A stretch of 64,000 nt of DNA from Lutjanus erythropterus (taxonomy: Eukaryota > Chordata > Actinopteri > Lutjaniformes > Lutjanidae), in the NCBI GenBank assembly GCA_020091685.1, contig CM034607.1:24899253-24963252 (forward strand), given 5' to 3'. The position numbers were made by a program, and so were the translations under genes. Below, piece by piece: positions 12,562 to 24,420 of this stretch (its first letter is position 1; each line of letters opens with the position of its first letter). The notes under the pieces were generated by a model. The model was not told the origin of the DNA and searched no databases. It was given only the letters and a program-made list of their open reading frames with translations.

Positions 12562-14299
12562 TTTTTTTTTTTTTTTTTACAGCTTCTCATTTTATTTTTC
12601 CCCCTAATTTTTAAGGCTCTGCCAGACAAAACAATGTCAAAACAGTCAAACTTAATGCCATTTCTAGAATATCTAATTTGAGCCTTTGAGCTCCATGAGG
12701 AAGAACCAGAAATATATTGAAGAAGTCCCTCATCCCAGATGCCATTTACATTTCTAACTGCAAAGTGACTGATGAGATTTAAGCCACACAGACATGACAT
12801 AAGCTGTTTTTGATATTTAATGGGACCTTCCTCGTGTGTTTGCTTTACTACCTGCTGTTGTTGTTTCTTTTGTTGGGTGAGTCGAAGACAAATTTTCACC
12901 GTGGTGGACAAAAGCTATATTCTATTCTATTCTACTCTGCTATAACCGCAAAGCGCTGTTGCGAAGTGCATCAGTCAAGACAAATAACTGGTGTCAACAA
13001 AAACTGAACGATTTAAGTGAGGCGGCGTTTAACGCAGAGCTGCTGTGTTGCATTGTGTTACATCATGCAGGTGTTTATTTTTCTCATCACTTACTTTACT
13101 CTTCAGTTTGCTTGACAATGCGAGCATTCAACTCGCTTCTTTACCATTTTTCCCTTCGTCTCTGTTCTGCTTCTATATTTCTCTCATGCAGACGTTGGGA
13201 AACACAATGAAATCCTCACTGATTCACCTACCTGACCCTCACTTGACATCTAACCCGTCTGCATGAACCAAAGCCAAGAGGTCAAATCTCAGCAGTGATA
13301 CGTAGCCTCCTGGGAAAACTGGAAATCGATGTTTTTTTTTCCTTTCCTTGCATGCACAAACATGTAATTTTGTCAGGTATGGGGCTTGGTTCACCAAAAC
13401 CTAGGCTCTCTAAATACATGCTAGTAACTACTCATTTTAGAAGTTCCAATCAGACGCGTTTATCGCACATTCATTTCCACCACAACTTTCTATGATTCCT
13501 ACACTGTAGAAAAAGTCCTGTGTTCAGCTGACCATCAAATGTGAATCTAATCCCTGCTCATCATCCTGATCCAAAGTTATTAAAAAGCTGAACGGGTGCA
13601 GAGATGGATGGATATAGTTGTAGGGGGTCACTTGGACCATAAGGCTGATTAAGTGTTTTCACTGGCGGGGGAGTCACGGTCACAGCATACGACAGTTAAA
13701 ATATTTTTGGAGGGTGTAGACCGCCTGTGTGTGTGCGTATGTGTGTGTACAAGACCCCATGTGACGATGAACAGTTGGTCTATCAAGTAGATGGATGAGG
13801 TGGGCCGTTCCTCCAACCCCTCCCTGCCCCCCACTGGGTTTAACGGCTGAGCTGTATGTCATGGATCAACACGCATACATAAACATGGACAACAGGCATT
13901 AAGCATGTGTGAGCCTCATCGTACTCTGCTCTTACTGACATTTATTGAAAAAATGCTGCAATTTTTTAAGAAGAGAACATCAATTTAAACTGATTTTCTC
14001 CCAGCAGCTAAAAATTACTGTGTTTCTTGCTGCAAAAACACAGTGATCACCGCAGTTTACAGTCAACAAGGCCTTCCTGCGACAATCACAGCTCAGAAAT
14101 TGCTTTCCATAATGAAAAAGATGAGAAATGCGGGGGGTGGGAATGGAAATGAGTGACTGATTATGCCCCAGAGTTCCTCTAAGAAATTTTTAAAAAGAAA
14201 AAAAGTTGAATTGCAGAATGTTTCCACTCCAAATAATCTTTCACAAGTCAGATTTTTACCAGAATTTCTTCATAACTGTTTTTTTGTACAAGCCAGCTT
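12562..14299. other. Spacer with small simple repeats
   Basis: Starts with a T17 run (12562-12578). A short (TATTC)n pentanucleotide lies at 12918-12935, and TG-rich sequence at 13718-13748. Open frames to 122 codons include Lys and Gln runs at the T tract and show no domain. The sequence between 13900 and 14299 holds nothing I recognise. Confidence 0.45.
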
Positions 14300-14690
14300 G
14301 AGAACTAGGGACACTAATTGTTGCACTTCTGAACGTGAAATAAGCAGGAACATCTCTGAAAAAGACGTCATCTAGATGGCAACATATGTATCTGTATGTG
14401 CCTTTAAGCACTAATGGGGCCTGTGAGAGTTAAGCACCCATTGGCTCTAATACACCCCCATACCATCACAGATACTGGCTTTTGAAGTAACTGACTGAAA
14501 TAACCTGTTGAAAGGTCTTTTTTTTTTAACTTACGTTGCCCTCGTCTCAACTTTTTTGACAGTATGAGTTTATATTTACAAAAAACAATACATTGTTGTT
14601 CATACCATATTGAATACAAGTCAAATATAACTTGCTGACGTTTTAGAGAATGTTGAAGTTGTATAAATACAAGTATAATATACACACAAG
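14300..14690 (-). mobile_element. Tc1-like transposon remnant, internally deleted
   Basis: On the minus strand the frame at 14404-14694 contains KPVSVMVWGCIRANG, the well-known peptide around the second catalytic Asp of Tc1-type transposases (the usual text is 'VMVWGC'). Past it, the minus strand still shows DNA close to the family's 3' half ('acatatgttgccatc', 'cctgcttatttca', 'caacaattagtgtcc'), but with large gaps. To the right, 'ctcaacttttttga' and 'attgaatacaagtc' match the long terminal repeat of this family. The copy is a pseudogene: the DNA-binding region and most of the catalytic domain are missing and the frame is broken. Confidence 0.75.
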
Positions 14691-14836
14691 TCACTCAAGT
14701 ACTCATCATTACTTCAAAAAAGTTCTATAAACAAAATAACTCAACCCTGAATCACTCTGTCAAGTGTGGGCTGATGCATTGCCTCATAAATACACACTTG
14801 TTACCTAAAAACACACACCAACACAAATGCGCATGA

Positions 14837-14838
<2 letters not shown>

Positions 14839-14872
<34 letters not shown>
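14839..14872. repeat. (AC)17 microsatellite
   Basis: Uninterrupted AC units over 34 bases. Confidence 0.97.
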
Positions 14873-14873
<1 letters not shown>

Positions 14874-14934
14874 AACAATTAACATAGTTTAGTCTGCCTG
14901 CTGTTTGAATTAAAAATGAGGCCTTGCAACACAA

Positions 14935-15125
14935 TCAGGGGCCGCAATTAAGCTGTGAAGGTAAAGCGGCCTTGACCTTGTTGTGTAATTAACGGACTCT
15001 TCTTTCATTAATCCCCACCAACCATCCCACCCCCCAATCCCCCCGCCCCCCCACGTTCACTCAGCGCCTTCCTCTTCTAAGCAGCCGTTTAATTAAGACA
15101 TGCAAGATGGCGTCACGAGGAGTCA
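14935..15125. other. Candidate conserved non-coding element with NR, homeobox and YY1-like motifs
   Basis: CCTTGACCTTG (14970-14980) reads CAAGGTCAAGG on the minus strand, matching the ERR/SF-1 extended half site. CAATTAAG, GTAATTAAC and TTTAATTAAG are homeodomain-type cores. CAAGATGGCG at 15103-15112 matches the YY1 core. A C-rich low-complexity patch (15020-15055) splits it. Motif presence is seen; regulatory function is inferred. Confidence 0.3.
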
Positions 15126-15251
15126 GGGGATAGAAGTCAAGCAATTAAGAGACGCAGAAAAGAAAGAGTGAAAGGAGGGGCGCCAGACAAAAGAGATGTA
15201 CAGAAAGTGAAGTCTCTGTTCCTCGGCCACATTCACTTCTGTTTCTGTTTG

Positions 15252-16358
15252 TACACTCAACAAACATATTAAACACAAGACTTCTTTTTGCTCCCATTTT
15301 TTGTGGGTTTAAGTAAAGAAAAAAGACTACATCTACACATATAAACTTATTCAAATCCATGTTGGTAAGCACTTCTCCTTTGACAAGATGATCCATCCAC
15401 CTGACAGGTTCAGCATGATTATTGCACGGGTGTGTCTCGGACTGGTCACAAGAAAAGGACACTAAAATGTGCCGTTTCATCTTAGAGTAGAATTACTGCC
15501 TTGTGGTTTTAGGCTTCGGCCAGCCAGTCAAGTTGCAGTTTACATCCATGTCTGGCCAGACTCATAATATACACAGTGAAGGAATTTAATAAAAGGTATT
15601 GCCATGAGTTTGCTTTCTGGCAAAATTAAAGTTAACACTATGTTCACATATGACTCCAGTGAGAAAATGTGACATTCACTTACAGACTGTGTTACAGAAG
15701 AGGACTGACAGAGAGCTTGAAGTGTTTTTGCAGAACATTATGATGTCACAATCAAGTTGGCCTTTGAACTTTTGGATATAAAATGTCATCAACTCATCTT
15801 ATCCTTGCAGACATATGTATGGAATCTTGCCATAATTAGGTTATTAATTCTTTAGTTATGGACAAAAACATGTTTTGTGAGGTCACGTGACCTTGACCTG
15901 TGACCTCCAAAGTCTAACCAGTTCATCCTTGAGTCCAAGTGGACATTTGTGCCAGGTGACATCACAGTGACCTTGACCTTTGACTACTAAAACCTAAGTG
16001 GACAACAAGTACCATCCAATCAGAGGCAGGGTTGGCGGGTCATGACTTTGTCCTCCTGGGGAACAAATGGTCTCTGTAGCCCTATGTGAAATATCCATAG
16101 TTCAGAGCCTGATAAATGTCTTTCTTCAAAATAAAACGGCACATACCAGGCTTCTCTGGAAGCCAATCGGAGACAGAGTAAGGTGAATCATGACTTTGCC
16201 CTCCAAACGTGGATTTTAACAAATCTGAGAACAAAACCGGCAAGAAATAAATCTTTTGTGTGCATAGAAGAAGTCTTAGATTTTTTATTTCAACTCATGA
16301 AAACTTGAGCAAAAACAAAAGGTTTTTGTTCTGTTTTGTTTTATTTATATTCCTCAAA
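15252..16358. mobile_element. DNA transposon with TACACTCAACAAA end, copy 1
   Basis: The left end reads TACACTCAACAAACATAT, then 'ctttttgctccca'. At 15379-15440 are 'ttctcctttgac', 'atccatccacctgacagg', 'atgattattgcac' and 'ggactggtcacaa', all landmarks of a family widespread in fish. The right end at 16240-16358 carries the complementary text ('atcttttgtgtgcatag', 'tcaactcatgaaaa', 'gagcaaaaacaaaag'), so both termini face each other across 1.1 kb. A second copy is at 48864-49135, and the two share a minus-strand frame fragment (CDQS...PVRWMD). I believe the family is Tc1/mariner-like but am not certain. Confidence 0.65.
15738..16005 (+). mobile_element. Teleost repeat rich in TGACCT half sites, nested in the transposon
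   Basis: Text such as 'ggatataaaatgtcatca', 'gaggtcacgtgaccttgac', 'agttcatccttgagtcc' and 'agtgaccttgacctttga' matches a common fish repeat. It lies between the two ends of the transposon at 15252-16358. Six or more TGACCT/AGGTCA-type half sites occur, including TGACCTTTGAC, close to a DR1 arrangement. Confidence 0.6.
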
Positions 16359-17389
16359 AATGCTCTTTGCATCCATTTTTCCTGTCTGTAACTATTTTCT
16401 GCACTGTCACAACACCCTCTGCTCTGAACCAACTTCTTAAAACATATACAGACAGAAGTCGTCTATAATGTGAATCTATGAATGAGTGTTTGTTGCTGAA
16501 GGGTTTCCGCTTTACTCGCACGCACACACACATACGCACAGCCCTCAGAATGCTCTACCAAGGTCTTAGCTGGGAATTATGGTCCAGACGCCGTAGCATG
16601 TGGAGACAGACTGAACCAGACAGTGAGTCATCGAGTAAAGTGACTCAAGAAGCATTACGTCGCATGTGTGCATTTCTGTGTGAATGCAATGGTGCATGTG
16701 TGTTTAGTTCCTGTTTTGTGTGTTTTTGTGTTTATGTGTGTGTGAAGGTCTCAGACGGGCAGAGTGCATCCAGCACAACAAGATATTCGCAGTGCAGAGC
16801 GTTGCTACCAATCTGTGCTTAAAAGAGGCCTTACTGCCTGAAACCAACTGTTCAAACAGAGCAGAGAGCGACTGAAAAGAGTCATGCTGCACAGACCGAA
16901 GCCGCAGACGCTAAGAGACCCACTTTACTGTGCTATTTACCGCCTCACTTAGTGTTGTCAACAACCATTGCCTAATACAGGCAGAGCTCCGTGGTGAGTT
17001 TCAGCGTGAAACAGGTAGAAGTGGACAAACAGGTGGCTGGAAACTCACAGCACAGTCAGGTTGTACTAAAATGGTGGCTTAACAGTCCAAAGGAAAGCAG
17101 CCACGTTCGGGTAGAACAGCCCTCTGTGAGACACGTGCATCAAAGGTTTTCTCTCTTTTTTCGGTCCATAAAAGACGTGTGTTAAACCAAACCCCCAAAT
17201 TTAGCTTTTCATATTCCATTTCTGTCACTGTGCCAGTGCTAAACCTCAGGGTGATCCATAATAAATGAGGATAAACACTCAATCTGACTCATTAGCTTCT
17301 AATTAAGGCCCACAAATCCTTAATACCCCAGTCTAGGCGTTTCAGAAACTAAGCATGATGGCAAACACATTCTTATCCTCAGTGGCTGA
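16359..17389. other. Spacer, no feature seen
   Basis: TG-rich at 16660-16745, otherwise mixed. Open frames reach 114 codons, none with recognisable content. Confidence 0.45.
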
Positions 17390-18080
17390 CTCAGGCTGTT
17401 TGAGGGGCAGGGGCAAAAAAATTAAATAAGAAGGGCACCAGGTACATTCGCTAGGAAACCAGTGCCCAGACAGTTGTGATGCGTTTCTGGTAAAACAGTT
17501 CCAGTCCCATAGATTAAAATCGTCTTATGATGTGACTTAAAGTACAACAATTACTTCACTTTTGTAATAAAAATTTACTAGAAGTGTCAACTAATTTTCT
17601 AGCATGTACGGTAGCTGATACGGTACCAAATTGCATTTTATCCACTGGAGGGGCACAATAGAGGGCATTAGAAGGCAACAGAAATCCCTGATAAATAAGA
17701 CATGTCAGACAAACCAGTCACTCAGAGGCAAAATGGCAGCAGCTGATGCTAAAATCTACTGAACAGACAGCCACAGCGCCTGTCATAATTCGGGTAAAAT
17801 GGGCCGACATTCACACCACAGCGCCCATCAGCACCAGTTACAATCAAACGCTGACACTAGGCGGTCCGGTTAAAATGGCCTGTTTCACACTCGGTCCTGC
17901 TGCTGCAAATCCACATGCTGCTGTTACTGCTCAGTGTTCCTCCACCGCTGCCGCTTCACTTCATTATAAAGAGGTGTTGTCTGTGTCATGTTGTCTATTA
18001 CAGCCACTAGTGAGTGTTAAATGATTTTATCTTTAGTGGGGAGCCAAGAATAAGACTAACAATGCCAGAAACGAGACGTT
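17390..18080 (+). mobile_element. Non-autonomous element or dispersed fish repeat
   Basis: The order 'gaggggcaggggcaaaa', 'agtgcccagacagttgtga', 'tttctggtaaaacagtt', 'gagggcattagaaggcaac', 'gtctattacagccactag' and 'caatgccagaaac' is one I associate with a repeat present in many percomorph genomes. Internal words recur: CAGCGCC and GGTTAAAATGG occur twice about 70 bases apart. The 92-codon frame at 17746-18024 lies in it and has no domain. Confidence 0.45.
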
Positions 18081-19189
18081 AAAATCACATCTTAAAAAGG
18101 ATTATATATGAGAATCAATAAATGGTATAATCAAGTTTTCAGTATGATGTGACAGTCAGTTTTTCCAAGCTACTTTCATAACTCTGAAACTGTGTAATTG
18201 CAGTGTCAAGGCTGCTAAAAAAAACAAGCGGCAAAGTTTCTGCCAGGTTCGTTAACAGCCTGCAGTGAGGTAAATAATCATTGCTTTTGGCTCATGTAAG
18301 GCATTCATTTATGAATAAATGAGTGAAAGCATTTAACTGGAAAATTATGCGCATTTCCCAACTTTATGTATTGATGAGAGTGAGTGCATCATTAAAGCAC
18401 TTATCATCGGGATACTGAGAGCCTCGAGTGGGGGAGAGGCTGGCATGCAACTGCATGAGTTTCTTTAGGAAATGGCTGTTACAGCAAACAACCAAACTGT
18501 CTGTGCTCACAAATACATTATGTGAGGCCAACATAGTCACACTACCAGGCAGGATACTAGGAATTATTCAGTGAAAGAAAAGCCAGAGCAGATGAAATGT
18601 ACAGAGCCATCACAACATGGAATAAATTACAGATTACGATCACTGACGCAGTAAGCCACGATTAAAAAGACCACTAAAAGAACACATTAACAGAAACCCT
18701 TACGTTAATTAACCAGCGGAATGCGAATTTATGAGATGTGATTTTTTTTTCATATTTTTTTTAATATGTGTTATAGGTTATGTTTTGCTATGAACCACCA
18801 GAAGAGTAGCTGCCACCTTGCGGAGGGAACACACCAGGACGCCGCAAAGCGCTACGACACATCAGCTCCGGAGCGAGCAGCTGCCTGGCTGAACATGCCG
18901 AAGTGCTTTTCTCTGCACCTCCGCCTGGATGAAAAGTTGACCCATGTTCTGTGAGAAGGCTGGGAGTGGAAGGTGACACCATAATTACTATAATTATTAC
19001 AGTGTATAGTAGTGAACAGACAAGTTTTAATATTTTATCATGTGGGGTGAAATCATCTGGAAAGCATGGGCAGCATATTTCATCATTTATCAGAATCAAA
19101 TTATTTATAATCAAATATAATGCATCATTTATATCATTCACAGTATATTATCTGCATGTTTTCATGCCATATTTACTTGCAGAGTGCAT
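18081..19189. other. Spacer with a GC-richer island
   Basis: AT-rich, except 18790-18970, which is GC-richer and includes AGCTCCGGAGCGAGCAGCTG. An open frame of 62 codons (plus) and one of 117 codons (minus) cross it. Neither resembles a known protein. It may be a transposon fragment or a short regulatory block. Confidence 0.3.
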
Positions 19190-19780
19190 AAAAAATAGAA
19201 GAGACACTGCAGATCGCAAGCTGGCCATGGAGCTCCACACTACAGCGCACTCTGTGTGTTTAGTCCAATTGATTAACATTAGCACTGAATGGAAGTGGGC
19301 AGCACTTCTGCGCCCAGTGTGTCTCCTCTGTCAGTGGCAGCTAATGAGGATGCAAATAAAGAATGAGTAAAACAAGGCTATATACTGTATTTGTCCAGAT
19401 ATGAATAGGACCTTTGTAAAGGGAAAACATTGCAAACCCATTTTCATTCAGTCCTCTGCAGACTGGAAATATTCAGATGCAGTTGCTCAAAGACTTAAAG
19501 TTCTTCTCTGGCTGCCTTGCTACTGGAGCTGTGAGGGGAAAATGCCAATTATTAAAATAAACGCTGGCATAGAGTCAAGTTCCTTAGCAACAAGCCATTG
19601 GACACAACTAGACCTAAAATGGTACAATACTTTATTAGCGTTATTATACTCATAACAGTGTGTGCTGAGGCACCCCTGATGTTTGAATGTAATCGATGCT
19701 ATAATTCAGTCTGATTCGCTGCTCACACGTTTGCCCCTGACATACTGGAGCGTTAATTTTCAGTCACATTGTAATCAAAG
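19190..19780. other. Candidate conserved non-coding element
   Basis: Nearly 600 bases of high-complexity sequence free of simple repeats. It holds a perfect octamer ATGCAAAT (19350-19357), several ATTA cores (AATTGATTAACATTAGC near 19267) and CTTAGCAAC near 19583, an RFX-like half site. The plus-strand frame at 18951-19370 is open but has no recognisable domain. Conservation is inferred from texture. Confidence 0.3.
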
Positions 19781-20257
19781 ATCTGTTTGTTCAAATAAAA
19801 CGTGTGCATACGGAGCAGACTGAAAGTGCCAATTTGGGAGACAAAGAAAATATAAAATGAGACCTTCAAGGGACTTGCAAGCTAATAAAAAAGCTTTTTA
19901 ATAGTGAGAAAGCAGACAGGAACAGTTTTGTAAACAACTTTGCAGAAACTATTGTTTAAAACTGTAATTTTGCAAAACAAGAATAAACTCTTGTACACTG
20001 TGTGTAAAGATGACAGAGGTCACGGAGGGAGAAGGCAAGATAAACTAGCAGCATTATTTAGCCGTTGCGTGGGAGTGTTATGTGTGCGAGAGTATCGATT
20101 TGTCCTTCCCCTGAAGCACTGTAGCACCATCCCTCCCTTTGCATTTATTGTGCTTTCTCTTCACTCAATCCCTGCCTTCCTGTTGGCTGACAGCCTCCGA
20201 ACTTGGAGCTCTCTATCGCTGGGAGGCGAGCCGAAGTGGACTGAGTGTAGGTGTGTC

Positions 20258-20262
<5 letters not shown>

Positions 20263-20296
<34 letters not shown>
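20263..20296. repeat. (GT)17 microsatellite
   Basis: Uninterrupted GT units over 34 bases, preceded by a degenerate GTGTGTCTGTGA stretch. Confidence 0.97.
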
Positions 20297-20298
<2 letters not shown>

Positions 20299-22729
20299 GC
20301 AGAGAAGTTCAATATAGCCCCCTCTCTCTGTATTTATAACTAAGCCTCACTGTAGGGGCACTGCGGGTAAGAAAAGGCTACAGTGATTACTATTACAGTT
20401 CAAATCCTTGTTCTCCATACAACCAAAACTGTATGAAGTATTGATCCAACAACACCATGCTCACCAATGATTTACTTCGGGATATTTCTGTACTCGGTAC
20501 AAAAGAACTGGATCATAAATGCAGTACACAAACTCATTATTGAGTTGTTCTATATTGTTGTAAAAATGCTGCGACCAAAATGAAAAGGCTATTCAAGAAT
20601 TCAGGCAGGGAAAATTAACCTTTTGAGAAGTTGTACTATTGTTCCGATGTCAATGCTGATCTGTTACATGGTGTTTTACAACTTTGGTGAAAGTTTTCCC
20701 CTCCGGTAAATCCAGTGGAAAGACCAAAATCAATGATGTGTTTCTCTGTCTCTGCCCCTTTTGTGGCAATTAGGTGTCAAGGTATCAATGTCATTTATTA
20801 TCATTACACAACACAGGGCTGCACAATGAAACGAGAGTTGTGGTTCTTTCATGCTATATGCACACACATAGCATACAATTAAATAATTTGGTTAATTAAT
20901 CAATGAAATTAGACTAATAATATTGAAAATGTAAATATTGGGCCAATAACATATATTTTCATTCTTCAAAAACACTAGATTTCCTAGAAGTTTGAGAAGA
21001 AAAAAATGTAATTTTGTTTGGGACTATTTATATGGCATTAGCTTATTGTTGGAATACTGTACTACGGAGCTATATGGTACAGAACAATAAGATATATCAT
21101 GCTTGAATTAAAGACAATACTTGTTAGCAAACATTAAAACAATAAGAAAAGATATTACTTGATGACACTGTGAAGTGGTGTTGGATCACAGGAGTTGTCT
21201 TCACTTTAAAACAACAACCAACAGTTGATGAAAACCCATCCGACATGACACACATTCATGAATGAGTAAATGTAAGTTATATTCATGTGAGGTTTTGTTA
21301 AATATCCAAACTGCGTCATCTGTTTTGACTCAATCTGTCGATACCTGCTCCTTTTGGACAATCAAGACTAAAACATATGCATGTTAGTAGATATAGTCAG
21401 CATGTTTGCGGTGTTTAGTCTTTGTGGGATTCAATAATCTCAAGGTCCGTCACCAGCTTTGTAGACAAGCACACACATATCTTTCTTAAGAACTGTGCAC
21501 TCAAGTCATCAAGTATTGTCTGGCCTTGTCTTGGAACAAATGTCTGAAAACAAAAAGGTCCCGGGGTCCTGGTTATGCACAGTGGAGTCCTCTGTATGGT
21601 TGACTGAGCTTATTTAGAAACCCTGTAACTTCACTGTTTTGTCATCTTCATCCAAACACACACAGACACACACTCCATCCCATTTTATACGTCTGTCACT
21701 AACACACACCCATTCTGTCTCTATCACTTCTTTCTCCTTCCCTCTCCCTCCCACTTCACACAAGCCGAGTCCTGCTCCCTGCCCTCCGCTGTGCCGTGTC
21801 CTTGTTACAATCCTGCCTTTGGCACATCAGCCAGTTGTCCTCGCACACAGGGTCGACTCGGGTACACGACAACTGCAAGCTCATTCAGAGGCAACAAATT
21901 CTCAGAACAGAGAGGAACAGGAGAGTGAGATTTTTGAGGATTTCTTGATTTCAGCACATGTTGCTTAAACGTAGTTCTTGTCCAGGTCATATCTGTCTCT
22001 CCAGGAGGTTTGCTGTGTTGCATGCATTCACAATAATCACCGCAACTTTGCTACATATATCATAGACAGTCATGTATGTATGTCTCAATGATCCGACTCT
22101 GCTTTACAAAGCCATGTAATAATTATGAATAAAATATATGTTGTTTGAATTTTTGTAATCCTGAGCCTTTTGTTACAGTTACTTAGAGCGCTCAGTAGAG
22201 AAGGAAGTTTTATTCTCCCTGTAACAAGTTGTTGGATTTTTAATGAATATACAAAAAAGAAAATACACTTTTTTTTGTAATTTTCACTTGCTCTTCCAAT
22301 TTCAATGTGAAAAAAAAAACGCCTAAAAACATTCTAACATGCATCACAATTTTTCAGAAAAGCTGCTGTGAAATCAGGTATTTCAGGTCGCGACAATCCC
22401 AAAAACAGCCGTGAAATCCTGGAGGGACTGATATATGGCCTAAACAGCTGGTCAGACTGCTGATTAAAAATGGAAAAGAACAAAAGAGGAGTGCATCGGA
22501 GAACAAGAGAGAAAACTATCTGAAACTACTTGAGAGAGGTCGGGAAGGAGGGAAGAGACAAAGACACTGCAGAGACAGTGAGTGAGAGCGATTTTATTAG
22601 AGGAGATGAAACTATGATTGCTTTCTGGCAGGGCTGGTTGGGTCAACGCTGGCAGTTTCTGTTGTGGGCCAGTCGGGGGTTCGCTTGCCAAAATACCTTC
22701 CCATCTGGATCCGAGCCTCTCCTCCTCTT
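20297..22729. other. Spacer, no feature seen
   Basis: AT-rich to 21600, then C/T- and CA-rich (21655-21760). The frame at 21639-21968 begins in this simple sequence and ends in an acidic stretch. I see no intron-exon signals that would support it. T8-10 and A10 runs lie at 22269-22318. Confidence 0.4.
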
Positions 22730-22890
22730 GCCCGCTGTTGATCTGCATCGCTCTCTACGCTGACCTCGTCCGCCCACTCTCCTCCATCCATCCATCTCGC
22801 TCTTTCACCCCCTCCTCCACCCTTCATCACCTCTGTCCGTCCGTCTCCTCTCTCATTCTAACATGTTTTCACTCTCTTTCCTCCCACCAC
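22730..22890. repeat. Polypyrimidine tract with CATC words
   Basis: Plus strand dominated by CTCC, TCCATCCATCCATC and TCTCTC words for about 160 bases. Confidence 0.75.
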
Positions 22891-23011
22891 TCTCTCCATT
22901 AATACCTCTCACTATCTGCGTGCCCCGAGGAAAGAGCAGGGAGTGAGTGGGATCACTCCGACTCTGTGAGGAGCGGCCGCGATCCAAGTCGAAAATGAAA
23001 ACATCCGTGTG

Positions 23012-23015
<4 letters not shown>

Positions 23016-23049
<34 letters not shown>
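23016..23049. repeat. (CA)17 microsatellite
   Basis: Uninterrupted CA units over 34 bases after GCACG. Confidence 0.97.
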
Positions 23050-23053
<4 letters not shown>

Positions 23054-23219
23054 CAGGACCCAGCGAACACACATGCACACAATCATCCAGAAACCCAGAA
23101 GCAGAAACACCCACCATCATTTCCTACGACTACTTAATAATCTGCAGGCTTTCTCCAAATATGCTCCTAGCTTTCTTGTTGGCAAGTCTGAAAATTCACA
23201 GAGCTGGCAGTTTGCTTAA

Positions 23220-23540
23220 TGTAATTTCCCTTTCGCTCGCTTGCAGCCTGCCAGTTTCTATAGTTTAGATGGAATAAGCATATGCATGACATGGTTTGGT
23301 GTCCCAAGAAATACATTCTTTGATGGAAATACAAGGGAAGGTGTGAGTTTTATACATGTTGCAAAAATAACAATGATCCCTGTTGAACCTTTGGGGATTG
23401 TATACAGAGCGCAGTGAGCAGTTGCCATGGTAATGAGGGAATCAAGTGCAGTGTTATGGCTAAAACTGCAATAAAATAATGATTACAAGCCCTAAGCTGA
23501 GATCACTTTAAGGGCCTAAAGAACTCTTTGGCACAAGAAA
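23220..23540. promoter_or_regulatory. Candidate regulatory element with RFX X-box-like site
   Basis: GTTGCCATGGTAAT at 23421-23434 matches 13 of 14 positions of the palindromic RFX X-box GTTGCCATGGTAAC. ATCAAGTGCAG follows at about 23440, an NKX2-type TCAAGTG site. The flanks are high-complexity and repeat-free. Motif matches are seen directly; the enhancer role is inferred. Confidence 0.35.
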
Positions 23541-24291
23541 ATACCTGCCTTACCCATCACTTATCAGTGAGTAACACTTGAAATTAGCACTTTTAACTCC
23601 CTCTATTATATTTTATTGCATAATTGCTGCAGGTATCAGCTAGATATATCAGATATTGGTCTTTCCAGGAAAAGCTTGACAATGCTTTAAACTGCCATGG
23701 CAATGGTACTATATTTTCTAGAATAGGTTATGAAATTAAGAATAATTGGAAATGTATTTCAATTTTTCGCCTTTTAATCCAGATAATTTCAAGCCACAGT
23801 AAATATTTATATATGCATGGATAATAGAGTGAACTGTGGTTTCAGGGATATTGACCATGTTGACAGAACATAATCTGCCTTACCGATGTTGAAATATGTA
23901 TTTATAGTGTGAAACAAATCAATTAGGCAAATTCCATGGATATATTGTTTTCCTTTTTCTCATCAACTGGGAGGAATATGTTTCGAGATTTTACCATATA
24001 GGTCAACATGCTTTAGTTTAGTGACAGGCTACACCTTATTTTTTCACCTATCATTTTGGTGATTCTCCACCATGAAAGAACCCCAAAAAATCCTACACAC
24101 TGTCGATAACTTGCCCCTAATTTATAACTAATAACCACTTTTACATGCAGCTAACCCAAAAGAAAAAGAACAGCAAATGAGAATGTCAGAGGATGAGATT
24201 AACCACTATACAACAGAGGCAGTACCAGCTGTTGTTATTGCTGAGAAAGCAGTGTCACTGCCTAATACGTATGTTATATGTCACATTTGAC
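23541..24291. other. AT-rich spacer, no feature seen
   Basis: No recognised repeat, RNA or coding signal. The 24160-24240 stretch is purine-rich. Confidence 0.4.
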
Positions 24292-24420
24292 CAGTGGTTC
24301 TCAAACTGTGGGGCGGGGACAGAGCAACTAAAGGTGGGGCTGGATGACCAGGGGGGAAAATATGGAGTAAAACTGATCAATGAGTATTGAATGAACATGA
24401 TTTATGCAGGGAAAGTAAAC
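24292..24420 (+). mobile_element. hAT-type transposon left end
   Basis: Starts CAGTGGTTCTCAAACTGTGG, the typical hAT (Charlie-like) terminal repeat, followed by 'gggcggggac' and 'ggtggggctggatga'. No matching right end is evident nearby, so it is likely a truncated copy. Confidence 0.7.

Noticed and set aside
18766-19141. Possible exon in the GC-richer patch (62-codon plus and 117-codon minus frames)
   Set aside because: No recognisable protein, both strands open, and no convincing splice sites.
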